From Methylobacterium sp. Leaf123 (GTDB taxonomy: Bacteria; Pseudomonadota; Alphaproteobacteria; Rhizobiales; Beijerinckiaceae): DNA of 64,000 nucleotides. The stretch is taken from assembly GCF_001423405.1 (NCBI RefSeq), contig NZ_LMNS01000001.1:439384-503383 (forward strand), given 5' to 3'. Below the pieces are notes generated by a model that made no database searches, had not been told where the DNA came from, and saw only the letters and a program-made list of their open reading frames with translations. Below, in pieces: positions 48,598 to 57,582 of this stretch (positions within the stretch are counted from its first letter, which is position 1; every line of letters starts with the position of its first letter). A program made the translations under genes and the position numbers.

Positions 48598-48897
48598 TCA
48601 GGCGTTTGTGGCGCCGGTGGTCGCAGCCAAGGTCAGCGCGGCGTTCTGCTCCGCGAGGGCGGCGACCTGGATGCGCAGGGCATCGCGGTCGGCCTCGGCG
48701 TCGGCGAGCGCGGTCTCCAGCTCGGCGACGCGGACGCGGAGATCCTTGGCGGCCTTCTCCGATGCCGCGGCCGTCGGTGCCACCTCGGCGATCCCAGCCT
48801 TGGTCCAAGCCTCGCCGATGCGATCCTCAACGGTGACGATTTCGCCGTGCGCGTAAGAGACGTCGCCGGCCATGGCGGTCAACATGCGGATCTTCAT
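48598..48897 (-). CDS. Hypothetical phage head protein
   Basis: A 99-residue protein: a beta-rich N-terminus (MKIRMLTAMAGDVSYAHGEI) followed by a coiled coil (VAELETALADAEADRDALRI). It lies between capsid and connector genes; no family was recognised. Confidence 0.55.
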   Translation of the reverse strand: MKIRMLTAMAGDVSYAHGEIVTVEDRIGEAWTKAGIAEVAPTAAASEKAAKDLRVRVAELETALADAEADRDALRIQVAALAEQNAALTLAATTGATNA

Positions 48898-48963
48898 GGT
48901 CCGGCCTCGATTTTACGATGGTGGAGGGGAGCCGGGCGGTGCAGCACCGCCCGGCGGTGAGCC

Positions 48964-50217
48964 TCAGGAAGCGGCGTGCTGGAAGGTCTTCAGCGCGTCG
49001 TTCGAGGCGTCGATCAGGTCGCCGTCGTGCCGGGACCACGCCAGGAAGGCGACCTGGCCCTTTTCGAGGTAGCGGCTGTCGGCGAAGCGGAAGAGCGTCA
49101 CCGCCATGACATCGCGGATCAGGTACTTCTTGAAGTCGCCGAACAGGATCGACTTCGCGGAAGCCGCCATCACCGGCATGTGCTGGTTGATGGTGTAGCC
49201 GTAGCCGAGGATGTCGTTGGCATCGCCGCCGGTCACGCCCGGGCGCCACAGCGGGCGGCCCTGGCCGTCCTTCAGCTTCTTCAGCGCCTTCAGCGACTGA
49301 TCGTGGAACATGTAGCGGCCGTTGGTCCGGTAGGCCGGATCGACCGAATGCTCCAGATCGACTAGGTCGTCATAGGTGACGCTGGCGAGCTGGCCCGCGG
49401 GACCGACCTTGCCGGAGGCCGCCGCGACCACGGCGCCGCGCGGCTGGTTCACGCCAGTGCCGACGGTGAAGTGGCGGTTGGTGACGCGGGCGATGCGGTT
49501 GGCGAGGGCGACGTTGACGTAGCTCTCGATGTCGATGCGGCTGTCCTGCAGCAGCTCCAGCGGTACCACCACCACCTTCGACGAGTACTTGAAGGCGCCG
49601 ATGTCGAGGGTGCCGAAGGTGATGTCGCCGGCGCTGGCCGCAACGCTCTCGCCGACGATCTCGCCCTCGCTGCCGGTCTCGTCGACGGTCGGGTAGTCGA
49701 TCGCGTTGCCGGAGTCGGTCTGGATGATCTGCGCGACCTCGCGCATCCCGCCAAACGCAGCCATGCGCTCCAGCATGGTGGCCGAGAAGTCGCGCGGGGC
49801 GAGGAAGCCGCCGGCCGAGCCGGTGCCGACGGACTGCGCGCCGTAGATGCGCTGGGCCTCGTCGCGGCGAGCCTTCACGTGGGCGCGCTGCGCGTCGTCC
49901 AGGCCCTCGTGACCACCACGCGCCCAGGCATTGAAGATGCCCTTCTCGCGAGCCAGGATCGCCGTGTTCTCGTCCACCGAGCGGCCATCGCGATCGGCGA
50001 CGCCGCCGGCGCGCTGCTCCAGGCTATCCTCGATCGTGAGGATGCGATCGTGACGCGAGATCTGATCGTCGAGCCGGTCGATATCGGCATAGATGCCGTC
50101 GACCTGGTTCTTGACCGCCTCGGTCCAATCCTTGCCGGTCTTGCTCTCCAGGATGTTGCGGGCCTCGCGGGCCTTGGCGGCGCGCTCTTCGCGCAGGGCC
50201 TGAATGGACTGCGTCAT
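48964..50217 (-). CDS. HK97-type major capsid protein
   Basis: A 417-residue capsid precursor. The first 100 or so residues form a charged coiled-coil delta domain (ALREERAAKAREARNILESK), expected to be removed by the adjacent protease. The HK97 fold follows (TVDETGSEGEIVGESVAAS, YSSKVVVVPLELLQDS, LFGDFKKYLIRDVMAVTLFR). The start at ATG 50217 has GGAG upstream; the frame is open five residues further. Confidence 0.88.
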   Translation of the reverse strand: MTQSIQALREERAAKAREARNILESKTGKDWTEAVKNQVDGIYADIDRLDDQISRHDRILTIEDSLEQRAGGVADRDGRSVDENTAILAREKGIFNAWARGGHEGLDDAQRAHVKARRDEAQRIYGAQSVGTGSAGGFLAPRDFSATMLERMAAFGGMREVAQIIQTDSGNAIDYPTVDETGSEGEIVGESVAASAGDITFGTLDIGAFKYSSKVVVVPLELLQDSRIDIESYVNVALANRIARVTNRHFTVGTGVNQPRGAVVAAASGKVGPAGQLASVTYDDLVDLEHSVDPAYRTNGRYMFHDQSLKALKKLKDGQGRPLWRPGVTGGDANDILGYGYTINQHMPVMAASAKSILFGDFKKYLIRDVMAVTLFRFADSRYLEKGQVAFLAWSRHDGDLIDASNDALKTFQHAAS

Positions 50218-50293
50218 CGTCCTGTTCTCCAAAAAAAATGCCGCCCTCGGGCGGCTGTGTCTCGGGATGCTGCGGAGCCGGCGCGCCGGCGTT

Positions 50294-51076
50294 TCAGGCG
50301 GCGCGCTCGATCAGGGCGAGTCGCGCTTCGGCACGCTGCCGATCGGCGGCGAGCGCGTCGAAGTGGGTGCGCGCCCGCTGTTTCAGCGCGCGCGGGGCGT
50401 TGCGGTAGGCCGAGAGGTCGAACAGGTTGCTCGCCGGAGGCGCCTCCTGATCCGGCTCGGCCGGCTCCTGCGGAGGCTCTTCCTGCTCCGGGTCCGCGGG
50501 CGCGGCGGTCTCGCCGGCCTTGCGATCGCAGAAGCCTTCGGCGACGGCCTCGTCAGCGGTGAACCACGTCTCGGCCTTCATCCAGGCCAGGACCTCGTCC
50601 GCGCCCTTACCGGTACGGCGCACATAGTCGCCGACGATCGCTTCGCCGACCTTGTCGAGCACCGCGGCCGACGCCCGCAGATCGTCGGCGCTGCCGACGG
50701 CGAAGGTCCACGGAAGGTGGATCATCACGAAGGCGCCCTCCGAGATCTCGATCTCGTCGGCCGCGAGCATCAGGAAGGACGCGGCCGACGCCGCGAGCCC
50801 GTCGATATGCGCGATCACCTTTGCCGCGTGCTGCTCGAGCGCCGTCTTCATGGCGCGGGCCGCGAACACGTCGCCGCCCGGGCTGTTGATCCGGAGGTGG
50901 ATCGTCGAGGCCTCGATCGCCGCCAGCTCGCGCACGAAGGTCTGTGCGTCGATGCCGTAGTAGTCGCCGATCGCGCCGTAGACGTAGATCGTCGCCTCGT
51001 CCGAGCCCTCTTCCGCCTTCACGCGGAAGCTGCCCCGATCACGGTTGGCCTCAAGCAGTTGGAGGATTTTCTTCAC
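50294..51076 (-). CDS. Prohead maturation protease, ClpP-like
   Basis: A 260-residue serine protease of the ClpP/S14 fold. LRINSPGGDVFAARAM, the Ser in DGLAASAASFLMLA and the His in AFVMIHLPWTFAVG form the catalytic site. The C-terminal 70 residues are acidic and proline-rich and then helical. It should cleave the capsid delta domain. It overlaps the portal gene by 26 bases. Confidence 0.85.
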   Translation of the reverse strand: MKKILQLLEANRDRGSFRVKAEEGSDEATIYVYGAIGDYYGIDAQTFVRELAAIEASTIHLRINSPGGDVFAARAMKTALEQHAAKVIAHIDGLAASAASFLMLAADEIEISEGAFVMIHLPWTFAVGSADDLRASAAVLDKVGEAIVGDYVRRTGKGADEVLAWMKAETWFTADEAVAEGFCDRKAGETAAPADPEQEEPPQEPAEPDQEAPPASNLFDLSAYRNAPRALKQRARTHFDALAADRQRAEARLALIERAA

Positions 51077-52328
51077 CGTCGCTCGATCCCTGCTTTGCCG
51101 GCCCGGTCCAGGTGGCGAGCGTGTCGCCCTCGGGCCTGGCGCGGTCGTTCTGCTTGCGGCGCACCTCGTTGGCGGTCATCCAGCCCGGGCCGGACGAGCC
51201 GCCGAGGGCCAGGCGGTACGCCTTGAACCGGCTCTCGATGTTGCCGCGCACCAGGACGTCCCGGTCGAACTCGGCGAGGTAGCGGGCCGCGTTCGGGCCC
51301 GGTCGGGCCGGACGGCCGCGGCCGTAGAGCTTGTGGTTGACCTCGTCCTCGATGGCGCAGAGGTGCGGGTCGAGGGTGTAGGTGACGAAGCCGATGCCGA
51401 GCGCCTCGATGCCCGAGCCCCAGCTCGTTTCGTCCATCCCGAGGAGGAAGCGCGGTACGCCGAAAATGCGGGCGATGTCCTCGATCTGGAACCGGCGGGT
51501 ATCGAGGAGCTGGGCGTCCTGCGCCGAGATCGGGATGACCTTGTACTCGCCGCCCTGGTCGAGGACGGCCGGGCCGGAGTGCCGCCCCTCGCCACCGAAG
51601 GTCCGGCGCCAGTAGCCGCGGAACTCTTCCTTCTCGGGAGCGCCGATCTTGGCGCCGGCGGGATAGCTGACGTACCCCGACGGCGTAGCGTCGTTCTCGA
51701 AATACTTGCGCGCGAACCGGTCGGCCTCGATGCCGAGCCCGACCGCGCTCCCCATCGCCTGGATCGGCGTCTTCGCCTTCAGCCCGTCCCACTCGGCCGA
51801 GCCGGGAACGTGGAGCACATCGTCCTGATCACAGACGATGGCGCGGCCGTCGTCGAGCGTGAGGCCGTAGCGGAGCCGATCGTTGTGAAGGCTAATCCGG
51901 ACCCGGTGGAACGGCACCGGCCACAGCGCGACGGGTTCGCCCGAGGCGCGCCGCTCGATCCAGGAGACCCCGTTGCCCTCCAGGAGCATCTGCGCGATCG
52001 TCGAGCGCACCCACATGGTGCGCGACATTCGCGGGTTGGGGCGGATGCGGAGCAGGTCGGCCGCCGGCGGTCTGGAGTCGCCTTCGCGATCGCCGTCGTC
52101 CAGCTCGCGATACGTCTTCAGCGGCAGCATCGCCGAGGCGAAGGCCAGGATCGACACGCACCGGTAGACCGCCGAGTGGCGCATCGCCGTCGCCGGCGAG
52201 ATGGAGCCGCCGAGGCCACCGGGAAGCATCCGGTCCCAGGCCTCTGCGTCCGAGGACACGAACGACGTCGATGCTTCGACGGAAGCGGCCTCGGCCTTGC
52301 GGCGCCGGCCGAACAATGACCAGGCCAT
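51051..52328 (-). CDS. Phage portal protein, HK97 family
   Basis: A 425-residue portal protein. AVYRCVSILAFASAMLPLKT, NPRMSRTMWVRSTIAQMLLE and IEDIARIFGVPRFLLGM are typical of the HK97 portal family. It forms the dodecameric DNA entry ring. Located between terminase and protease, the standard order. Confidence 0.9.
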   Translation of the reverse strand: MAWSLFGRRRKAEAASVEASTSFVSSDAEAWDRMLPGGLGGSISPATAMRHSAVYRCVSILAFASAMLPLKTYRELDDGDREGDSRPPAADLLRIRPNPRMSRTMWVRSTIAQMLLEGNGVSWIERRASGEPVALWPVPFHRVRISLHNDRLRYGLTLDDGRAIVCDQDDVLHVPGSAEWDGLKAKTPIQAMGSAVGLGIEADRFARKYFENDATPSGYVSYPAGAKIGAPEKEEFRGYWRRTFGGEGRHSGPAVLDQGGEYKVIPISAQDAQLLDTRRFQIEDIARIFGVPRFLLGMDETSWGSGIEALGIGFVTYTLDPHLCAIEDEVNHKLYGRGRPARPGPNAARYLAEFDRDVLVRGNIESRFKAYRLALGGSSGPGWMTANEVRRKQNDRARPEGDTLATWTGPAKQGSSDGEENPPTA

Positions 52329-52337
52329 CGGGCCTCC

Positions 52338-54089
52338 TCAATAGTCGATGAAGCCCTTGCTGCGGCCCTGCTCCTCACCCGACATGTGCCGGGCCAGCGC
52401 CATCATGTGCGCCACGGGGCCGTCGATCTTGTTCTCCGCGCGCTCTTTGCGCGGATAGACGTTGTCCTTCGCGTCGGGCTTGGCGACGACGTTGGACAGC
52501 ATCCAGGTGAAGACGGGATCGGCCGCGTGGGCGATCGCCCGCGAGCGGATCAACCCGTCCATCTGCTTCATCGGCTCGCTGAAATTCAGCACCAGCGGCC
52601 GGACCTCGATGCAGGGAATTCCTTCGTTCGTCAGCGCCGTGACCAGCATGGTCGCCTGTGCCGGATCGAACGCCACCTCTTCGAGCTGGTAGTCGCCGCG
52701 CAGGCCACCGTGACGCTGGCCGTCCTCGCCCTCCTGCCCCGCGATCGCGTCGAGGATCTCGAAGTAGTCGATCATCTCGCCGTCGGTCTGGGTGATCCAG
52801 GATTCCGGAGCGTCGCGCCAGCCGCGGTAGTGCTCGGCCTCGCCGGCCTCGATCGCGGCCTCGGGCAGGAAGTAGAGCCCGAAGCGTGCGTACTGGAACC
52901 CGGCCTCGCGCAGCTCGGCAGCGGCCGGGCAATCGCAGCGAGATAGCTCGAAGATCACCTCCAAAGCCGCGATATCGACCTTGGATGCCAGGTCCATGCC
53001 GACCCGGCAGGGCTGACCCTTGAAGTCCTCGATCTTCAGCCCGGGCCGGGCGCTCTCCATCCAGCGCTGGACGTTGAAGTAGGCCGCCCGCGACTGCACC
53101 CACACATTGAGGTGCTTGGTCTTGAAGACGCCGGCCTTGCGGGCGTTGTTGCGTGCCGCGCGCTGGCGGGTCTGTAAGTATTCGCCCGAGACCGAAACGT
53201 CGAAGTTCGGGTTGGCCTTGCGCAAGGCCAGATCCGACGTCCAATCGTCGTCGGGATCGACCGTGTAGATCAGCGAGAACAGCTCGGGATCGTCGAGGAC
53301 GCCTTCGAGCACCTTCTGCGCTTCGAGCTGCAGCGCGTAGCAGGGGCCGGCGAGGTTGTCGCCGGCGGTGGTGATGATGACCAGCAAGGGCTGCTCGCGC
53401 GCGCCCATGCCGGTTTCCATCGTGTCCACCTGCACGTCGGTCTCGTGCTCGTGATACTCGTCGTGGACCGAGCATGAGGGCGAGGAGCCATCGCCCGGCG
53501 TGCCGATCATCGGCTCGAACCGCGAGCCGTTGCCGAGGATGTGCAGGTTCTTGGCGTTGACCGAGATCCCGAACGCGGAGATGAGCTGCGGCGTCTTCTG
53601 CGCCATCAGCTTGGCCGGGCGGAACACCTCCCAGGCCTGCTTCTCCGACGTGGCGCCGGAATAGACCTCGGAACCGTGCTCGCCGTCGGCGGCGAACAGG
53701 TAGAGGGCGATGCCGGCGGCCCAGGTGCTCTTGGCGTTCTTCCTCGGGATGAGGAGGAACACCTTGCGATACCGGCGCAGACCGTCGGACTTCCGGACCC
53801 ATCCGAAGATCGCGGCCGTCTTGAACAACTGCCAGGGTTCGAGCTTCAGCCGCTCGGCCTTGCGAGCCCACTTCCCCTTAGTGTGGGGCAGGAGCTGGAC
53901 GAACTTGCAAACCTTCGAGGCCTTCCGCTCGTCGAAGCGGTACGGGAACCCATCGACGTACTGTTTGACGAGATCGTCGAGGTGCCGACGGCAGGCGAGC
54001 ACGATCCATTTGCAGGCCGGGATCGTGCCGGCGACCACGCCGCGCGCATAGCCGTGCGCAGCCGCGACGTGCGGGCACCCCGTCGTCAT
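52338..54089 (-). CDS. Terminase large subunit
   Basis: A 583-residue packaging motor. The ATPase domain has a variant Walker A (LLIPRKNAKSTWAAGIA) and the acidic motif SVHDEYHEHE. The nuclease domain has GMDLASKVDIAALEVIFE and AFDPAQATMLVTALT-like acidic positions. It cuts and pumps DNA with the small subunit directly upstream. Looks full length and intact. Confidence 0.9.
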   Translation of the reverse strand: MTTGCPHVAAAHGYARGVVAGTIPACKWIVLACRRHLDDLVKQYVDGFPYRFDERKASKVCKFVQLLPHTKGKWARKAERLKLEPWQLFKTAAIFGWVRKSDGLRRYRKVFLLIPRKNAKSTWAAGIALYLFAADGEHGSEVYSGATSEKQAWEVFRPAKLMAQKTPQLISAFGISVNAKNLHILGNGSRFEPMIGTPGDGSSPSCSVHDEYHEHETDVQVDTMETGMGAREQPLLVIITTAGDNLAGPCYALQLEAQKVLEGVLDDPELFSLIYTVDPDDDWTSDLALRKANPNFDVSVSGEYLQTRQRAARNNARKAGVFKTKHLNVWVQSRAAYFNVQRWMESARPGLKIEDFKGQPCRVGMDLASKVDIAALEVIFELSRCDCPAAAELREAGFQYARFGLYFLPEAAIEAGEAEHYRGWRDAPESWITQTDGEMIDYFEILDAIAGQEGEDGQRHGGLRGDYQLEEVAFDPAQATMLVTALTNEGIPCIEVRPLVLNFSEPMKQMDGLIRSRAIAHAADPVFTWMLSNVVAKPDAKDNVYPRKERAENKIDGPVAHMMALARHMSGEEQGRSKGFIDY

Positions 54090-54104
54090 GCACCCGCGCC
54101 TGCC

Positions 54105-54560
54105 TCAGAGATCGTTGAATGGGTTGGACTCGGGCGGTGTGACGGCCGAGACCTTCGAGCGCGCCGCCGGCGACAGCCCGAACTCGGAAAGCAGCGACTG
54201 TGCGTGCCGCATCGCCTCGCTGCGCATGGCGACCTCGGGCCGCCCGCGCACCATGGTCCCGCTCTTCGTCTCCGAGGTGTAGACGCGGCCCAGGTCTTCG
54301 ATCACCGCGGTGCAGACCTCCACCTCCTCGAGGCGGGACGCCAGCATCGACAACATCGCCGTATCGTCGGGAGATGCGATCCCCATTCCGGCGATGATGG
54401 CGGTGAGCTGGTCGAAGATCTCCGCCGCGCGCTCACTCAACCATTCCGGCGCCTCGGCCTCACCCTCGCTCGCCGTCGGCGCATCAGGGTTCATGCGGCA
54501 GGGCTGCGCAGTGCCCGCGAGTTGCTTCAGCGCATCCGGTTTGCGCTTGCGACCCGCCAT
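54105..54560 (-). CDS. Terminase small subunit, P27 family
   Basis: A 151-residue protein beginning MAGRKRKPDALKQLAGTAQP, typical of P27-family small terminases, with LSERAAEIFDQLTAIIAGMG and a C-terminal NPFNDL. It recognises the packaging site. The start is set by the AGRKRKP motif and GAGGG upstream; an open frame 19 residues longer is rejected. Confidence 0.85.
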   Translation of the reverse strand: MAGRKRKPDALKQLAGTAQPCRMNPDAPTASEGEAEAPEWLSERAAEIFDQLTAIIAGMGIASPDDTAMLSMLASRLEEVEVCTAVIEDLGRVYTSETKSGTMVRGRPEVAMRSEAMRHAQSLLSEFGLSPAARSKVSAVTPPESNPFNDL

Positions 54561-54623
54561 CTCCGGACCCTCAACTTTTTGTCTCCAAATCGCACGCGCG
54601 AAAAGGAGACTAAACAACCGGTC

Positions 54624-54642
54624 TTGGCCCGGTTTGCCTCAG
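54624..54642. repeat. 19-base direct repeat, left copy
   Basis: TTGGCCCGGTTTGCCTCAG. A copy with one mismatch (TTGGCCCGGTTTGGCTCAG) lies at 57364-57382 in the same orientation. The two flank the HNH remnant, a foreign membrane-protein gene, two small genes and the integrase. Confidence 0.5.
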
Positions 54643-54667
54643 ACTTTTGACCCGCCCCCGGGGGTGG

Positions 54668-55053
54668 CTACTTGAACCGCTTCTCCGAAGCGCGGAGCTG
54701 TGCTTCCTCGCGCTGGATCTCCCCGTCGTGGCAGGCCTTGCACACGCTCTCGTGGTTCTCGGGATCGATAAAGAGACCCCAATCACCACGATGGGGACGA
54801 CGGTGGTTGACCACCGTCGCCGGCACCACCTGGTCGCGGGCAAGATGCCGCTCGCAAAGCGGCTGTAAGGCCAACTGCGCGAGCCGAGCGGCCTTCCAAG
54901 CCGCTAGGCCGTACCAGAGGCGCCAGGGGCTTCCCCGGCGCCTCTGCGCCTCTGCGCATCGTGGTAGCGCTTGGACGCTGCCTTCGCTTCCTCTGGCGTC
55001 CTGGCGCCAGAAGCTTTGTGTACAGGCGGTCGCTTGGGCAATTTGACTAACAT
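54668..55053 (-). pseudogene. Frameshifted phage HNH endonuclease
   Basis: An HNH nuclease of the kind that partners terminase in cos-type packaging, broken by a one-base deletion. The 5' frame (from 55053) encodes LPKRPPVHKASGARTPEEAK and stops at 54904. The 3' frame encodes WRLWYGLAAWKAARLAQ, then LCERHLARDQVVPATVVNH and ESVCKACHD. Inserting one C in the CCCC run (GGGG at 54926-54929) joins them as GEAP-WRLWYG. The 3' frame alone could start at a TTG (54874), giving 68 residues. Confidence 0.7.
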
Positions 55054-55148
55054 CCTCAGACGTAGCTAACAGGATTGTGACCTAACCGGGCGCTCATCTG
55101 AGTCAGGATCGTATTCCGAAGAGTAAGTCGACAGGGAGGTCGATCAAC

Positions 55149-55607
55149 ATGACCAAATGGGATCCGATGAAGGAACTTTTCAAAAATAAAATATTCCATG
55201 AAATCGCAGATCTGGATGAACGACAGAAAAAGGCGAAATTTCTTAAAGAGATAGCCAAAGACATATTTGATGTAATGAAAAACTCTCTAGTTATAGCAAC
55301 AGTCAGTTTTGCTTATAAGTCAACAGGAAATGTATTTGTATTCTTGCTATCGTTGTTTCTTTATGGAGCTTTCGTCTTGCACGTAACGGGCGCTCTCGCC
55401 GAGCGATGGTCGCCATTTCCATCGAAAATAAAGCGAGCAAACATTATCTACTACGTTATATTAGTGATGATTGCCTCGCTTACATCGGTTTCTGTCATCG
55501 TGTTCAACCGAGCTATCGAGAACTTCGTTCTTAGCTATAGTCATGCCAAGCCTACGCCGACGCCGCCATCGAATGTCACGCCGTTACTGCCTAATGCAGG
55601 TCAGTAA
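55149..55607 (+). CDS. Low-GC predicted membrane protein, prophage cargo
   Basis: A 152-residue protein, the only rightward gene between the terminase and the integrase. A charged helical N-terminus (FHEIADLDERQKKAKFLKEI) precedes hydrophobic segments (VFVFLLSLFLYGAFVLHVTG; IIYYVILVMIASLTSVSVIV) and a Pro/Thr tail. The ribosome site AGGGAGG is strong. Codon use is AT-rich, unlike the neighbours, which suggests recent transfer. A lysogenic-conversion role such as superinfection exclusion is possible but unproven. Confidence 0.7.
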   Translation: MTKWDPMKELFKNKIFHEIADLDERQKKAKFLKEIAKDIFDVMKNSLVIATVSFAYKSTGNVFVFLLSLFLYGAFVLHVTGALAERWSPFPSKIKRANIIYYVILVMIASLTSVSVIVFNRAIENFVLSYSHAKPTPTPPSNVTPLLPNAGQ

Positions 55608-55662
55608 CCATAGCAGGTGGTTTCACGGCTAAGTGCCCGTCTGGGCATCGGTATATCGCCCC

Positions 55663-56064
55663 TCATCTATCCGGCATGAGATCGAGCGCCACCTCGGCGC
55701 GGCCCGCCTCGTCGTCGACGAGGATGTAGACGTGCAGCTCGCGCGCCCCGGCGTCCCAGGCCCGGCCGCGCCAGGATGGGCCTGCCGAGTCCGGAGCGAC
55801 GTCGACGATGCGGGCGAGCCCGTCGGCCGGGCGCTCGACGGCGAAGGCGAGCCCGGCGCCGGCGCGCACGGGCCAATGGAGGTCCAGCTCGTGCACCTGG
55901 ACGACGTAGCGGCGACCGGATCGGCCCCGCCAGGCGCTCAGTCTGACCGAGCCCGGTCGATCGAGGTTACAGCCCCGCAGGCGCTCCTCCCGGATCTCCG
56001 GGGGCGTAACGCGGTCGGCCTGCAGGTCGCTGCGAACCTGGAGCCAGGCGAGCTGGCGCCTCAT
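55663..56064 (-). CDS. Hypothetical phage protein
   Basis: A 133-residue protein of unrecognised family starting MRRQLAWLQVRSDLQADRVT, with beta-rich YVVQVHELDLHWPVRAGAG and ELHVYILVDDEAGRAEVALD. Its ATG overlaps the stop of the next upstream gene (ATGA). Confidence 0.5.
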   Translation of the reverse strand: MRRQLAWLQVRSDLQADRVTPPEIREERLRGCNLDRPGSVRLSAWRGRSGRRYVVQVHELDLHWPVRAGAGLAFAVERPADGLARIVDVAPDSAGPSWRGRAWDAGARELHVYILVDDEAGRAEVALDLMPDR

Positions 56065-56282
56065 CGGACGTTGACCCGCGTCCAGGTGCGGGGACAGCCC
56101 TCGCACTTCACCCGCTCGGTGACGATGCCGCGGCACGTCGAGTAGCCCACCGTGCGGGCCGTCCCGTCCGTGTGCTGATGTGGGCAGATGCAGGGGAGTT
56201 GGCGCTTGGCCAGGATGGTCTCGCCCACGTCGACGTGCGCCCCGGCGACCTTCGTCGCCGACGCGTTGGCTCGCTGTGTCAC
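56061..56282 (-). CDS. Small cysteine-rich (zinc ribbon-like) phage protein
   Basis: A 73-residue protein with five cysteines: LPCICPHQHTDG, GYSTCRGIVTERVKCEGCPR. The Cys/His spacing suggests a zinc ribbon that may bind nucleic acid. It lies between the integrase gene and a coupled hypothetical gene. Confidence 0.55.
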   Translation of the reverse strand: MTQRANASATKVAGAHVDVGETILAKRQLPCICPHQHTDGTARTVGYSTCRGIVTERVKCEGCPRTWTRVNVR

Positions 56283-56300
56283 AGGCGATTCCCGGAGATG

Positions 56301-57266
56301 TCAGAGGAAGCCGTCGCCGGCGTGGTTCCTGAACAGCTCGCCGTCCTCGATGTAGCCGAGGGTCGTTTCGAGCTTGGCGTGCCGCATCTGCCGGGCGGTG
56401 TGCCGGAGATCGGCGCCGGCATCGCCGGCGGATGTGGCGAAGCCCCGGCGGGTCGAGTGACCGCCGATGACGTTCGGATCGAGCCCGGCGGCCTCGCACC
56501 GGGCCTTGAGGATGCGGGCGAACTGGCCGGCGCTGAGCCGGTCGGCCGAGAGCTTGCCGCGATCGGCGCCCCGGAACACCGCGCCCTCTGTGATGCCGGA
56601 GGTCTTCAGCCAGGCATCGACCGCGGCCGGCACCTTCAGCTTGCCGTCCGGCACCGAAATCGTCTGGCCCTTGCCGGCTTGGTCCGTCTTCGACCGCTGG
56701 AGCCGGATCAGCAGGCCCTTGCGGTGGCGCTCGATGTCCGGAACGTCGAGGGCGACCAACTCGGAGCGCCGGAGCGCTGCCCCGAACGCCAACAGGATCA
56801 GCGCCCGGTCGCGAACCGCGGCCAGGTCCTGGCCCCGCGTCTTGCGGATGACCTGGACGACGAGGTCGACCGTCAGGGCCTTCTTCTTGTTCGGCCGACG
56901 CCCGAGGGTGTTGCGGATGCCGGCGAGGACCTGGCGCACGTCCTCGCGCCCGGTCGGGCTGTCGTAGCCCTGCATCCGATGCGCCAGCGCGATCGCGGCG
57001 GTGCGCCGGTTGATCGTGGAGACGTTCCGGCCGAGCCCGGCCAGATGGGTGAGGTAGCGCGCGACCGTGAGGCCGAGCGCCGGGCAGGCCGTGAGCCCGT
57101 GTCCCAGGCAGAAGGCCTCGAAATCGCGCCAGTCGCTCGCGTAGGCCCGCTGGGTCGCAGACGACCTGGACGCTGCCGCGAAGCCGCGGACGGCCTGGTC
57201 GAGGTCCTGGAGCGCGCCGACGGCCACCGCACCGCCGGAGATCGGCGCCGGAAGATTATCGTGCAT
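56301..57266 (-). CDS. Tyrosine-type site-specific integrase
   Basis: A 321-residue recombinase. An N-terminal SAM-like core-binding domain (RSSATQRAYASDWRDFEAFC) precedes the catalytic domain: Arg in GAALRRSELVALDVPDIER, H-x-x-R in GGHSTRRGFATSAGDAG, His in MRHAK and the nucleophile Tyr in LETTLGYIEDGE. It should integrate and excise the element at its att site. It sits inside the phage gene array, 24 kb from the tRNA remnant. Confidence 0.9.
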   Translation of the reverse strand: MHDNLPAPISGGAVAVGALQDLDQAVRGFAAASRSSATQRAYASDWRDFEAFCLGHGLTACPALGLTVARYLTHLAGLGRNVSTINRRTAAIALAHRMQGYDSPTGREDVRQVLAGIRNTLGRRPNKKKALTVDLVVQVIRKTRGQDLAAVRDRALILLAFGAALRRSELVALDVPDIERHRKGLLIRLQRSKTDQAGKGQTISVPDGKLKVPAAVDAWLKTSGITEGAVFRGADRGKLSADRLSAGQFARILKARCEAAGLDPNVIGGHSTRRGFATSAGDAGADLRHTARQMRHAKLETTLGYIEDGELFRNHAGDGFL

Positions 57267-57363
57267 CCGATTAGGCTCCGATCGGATGCCTGAGAACGGC
57301 AGTTATCGTGCATCCGCGCTCATCGGCGCCGAGCCGGCCTATGCCGGAAATTTGGGGGTCGAT

Positions 57364-57382
57364 TTGGCCCGGTTTGGCTCAG
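57364..57382. repeat. 19-base direct repeat, right copy
   Basis: TTGGCCCGGTTTGGCTCAG, one mismatch to the copy at 54624-54642 and in the same direction. It lies 98 bases upstream of the integrase start and overlaps the stop of the next gene. Confidence 0.5.
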
Positions 57383-57582
57383 TCCAAATCCCGCGAGCCC
57401 AGGCTCAAGCGGATCGCGCGGACCCGCTCGGCCTCGCGCGCCACGGCGTAGGCGGCGCGGACGGCTTCGGGCGTCGTCAGCATCGAGCGTTGCCCCGGAT
57501 AGTGGGTGCCGAGGTAGCGCTCGCATTCCTCGATCGTGCGCGGCAGGCTCGACCGGTCGAGGCGAGGAAGCCCCCGGCTCAT
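57379..57582 (-). CDS. Hypothetical small phage protein
   Basis: A 67-residue protein, MSRGLPRLDRSSLPRTIEEC, then AVREAERVRAIRLSLG-like helical sequence. Its ATG overlaps the upstream stop (ATGA). Family unknown. Confidence 0.5.
   Translation of the reverse strand: MSRGLPRLDRSSLPRTIEECERYLGTHYPGQRSMLTTPEAVRAAYAVAREAERVRAIRLSLGSRDLD

Noticed and set aside
43279..52328. Gene transfer agent instead of a prophage
   Set aside because: Some tail genes resemble GTA genes, but an integrase, a lysis cassette, an early region and a tRNA remnant argue for a temperate phage.
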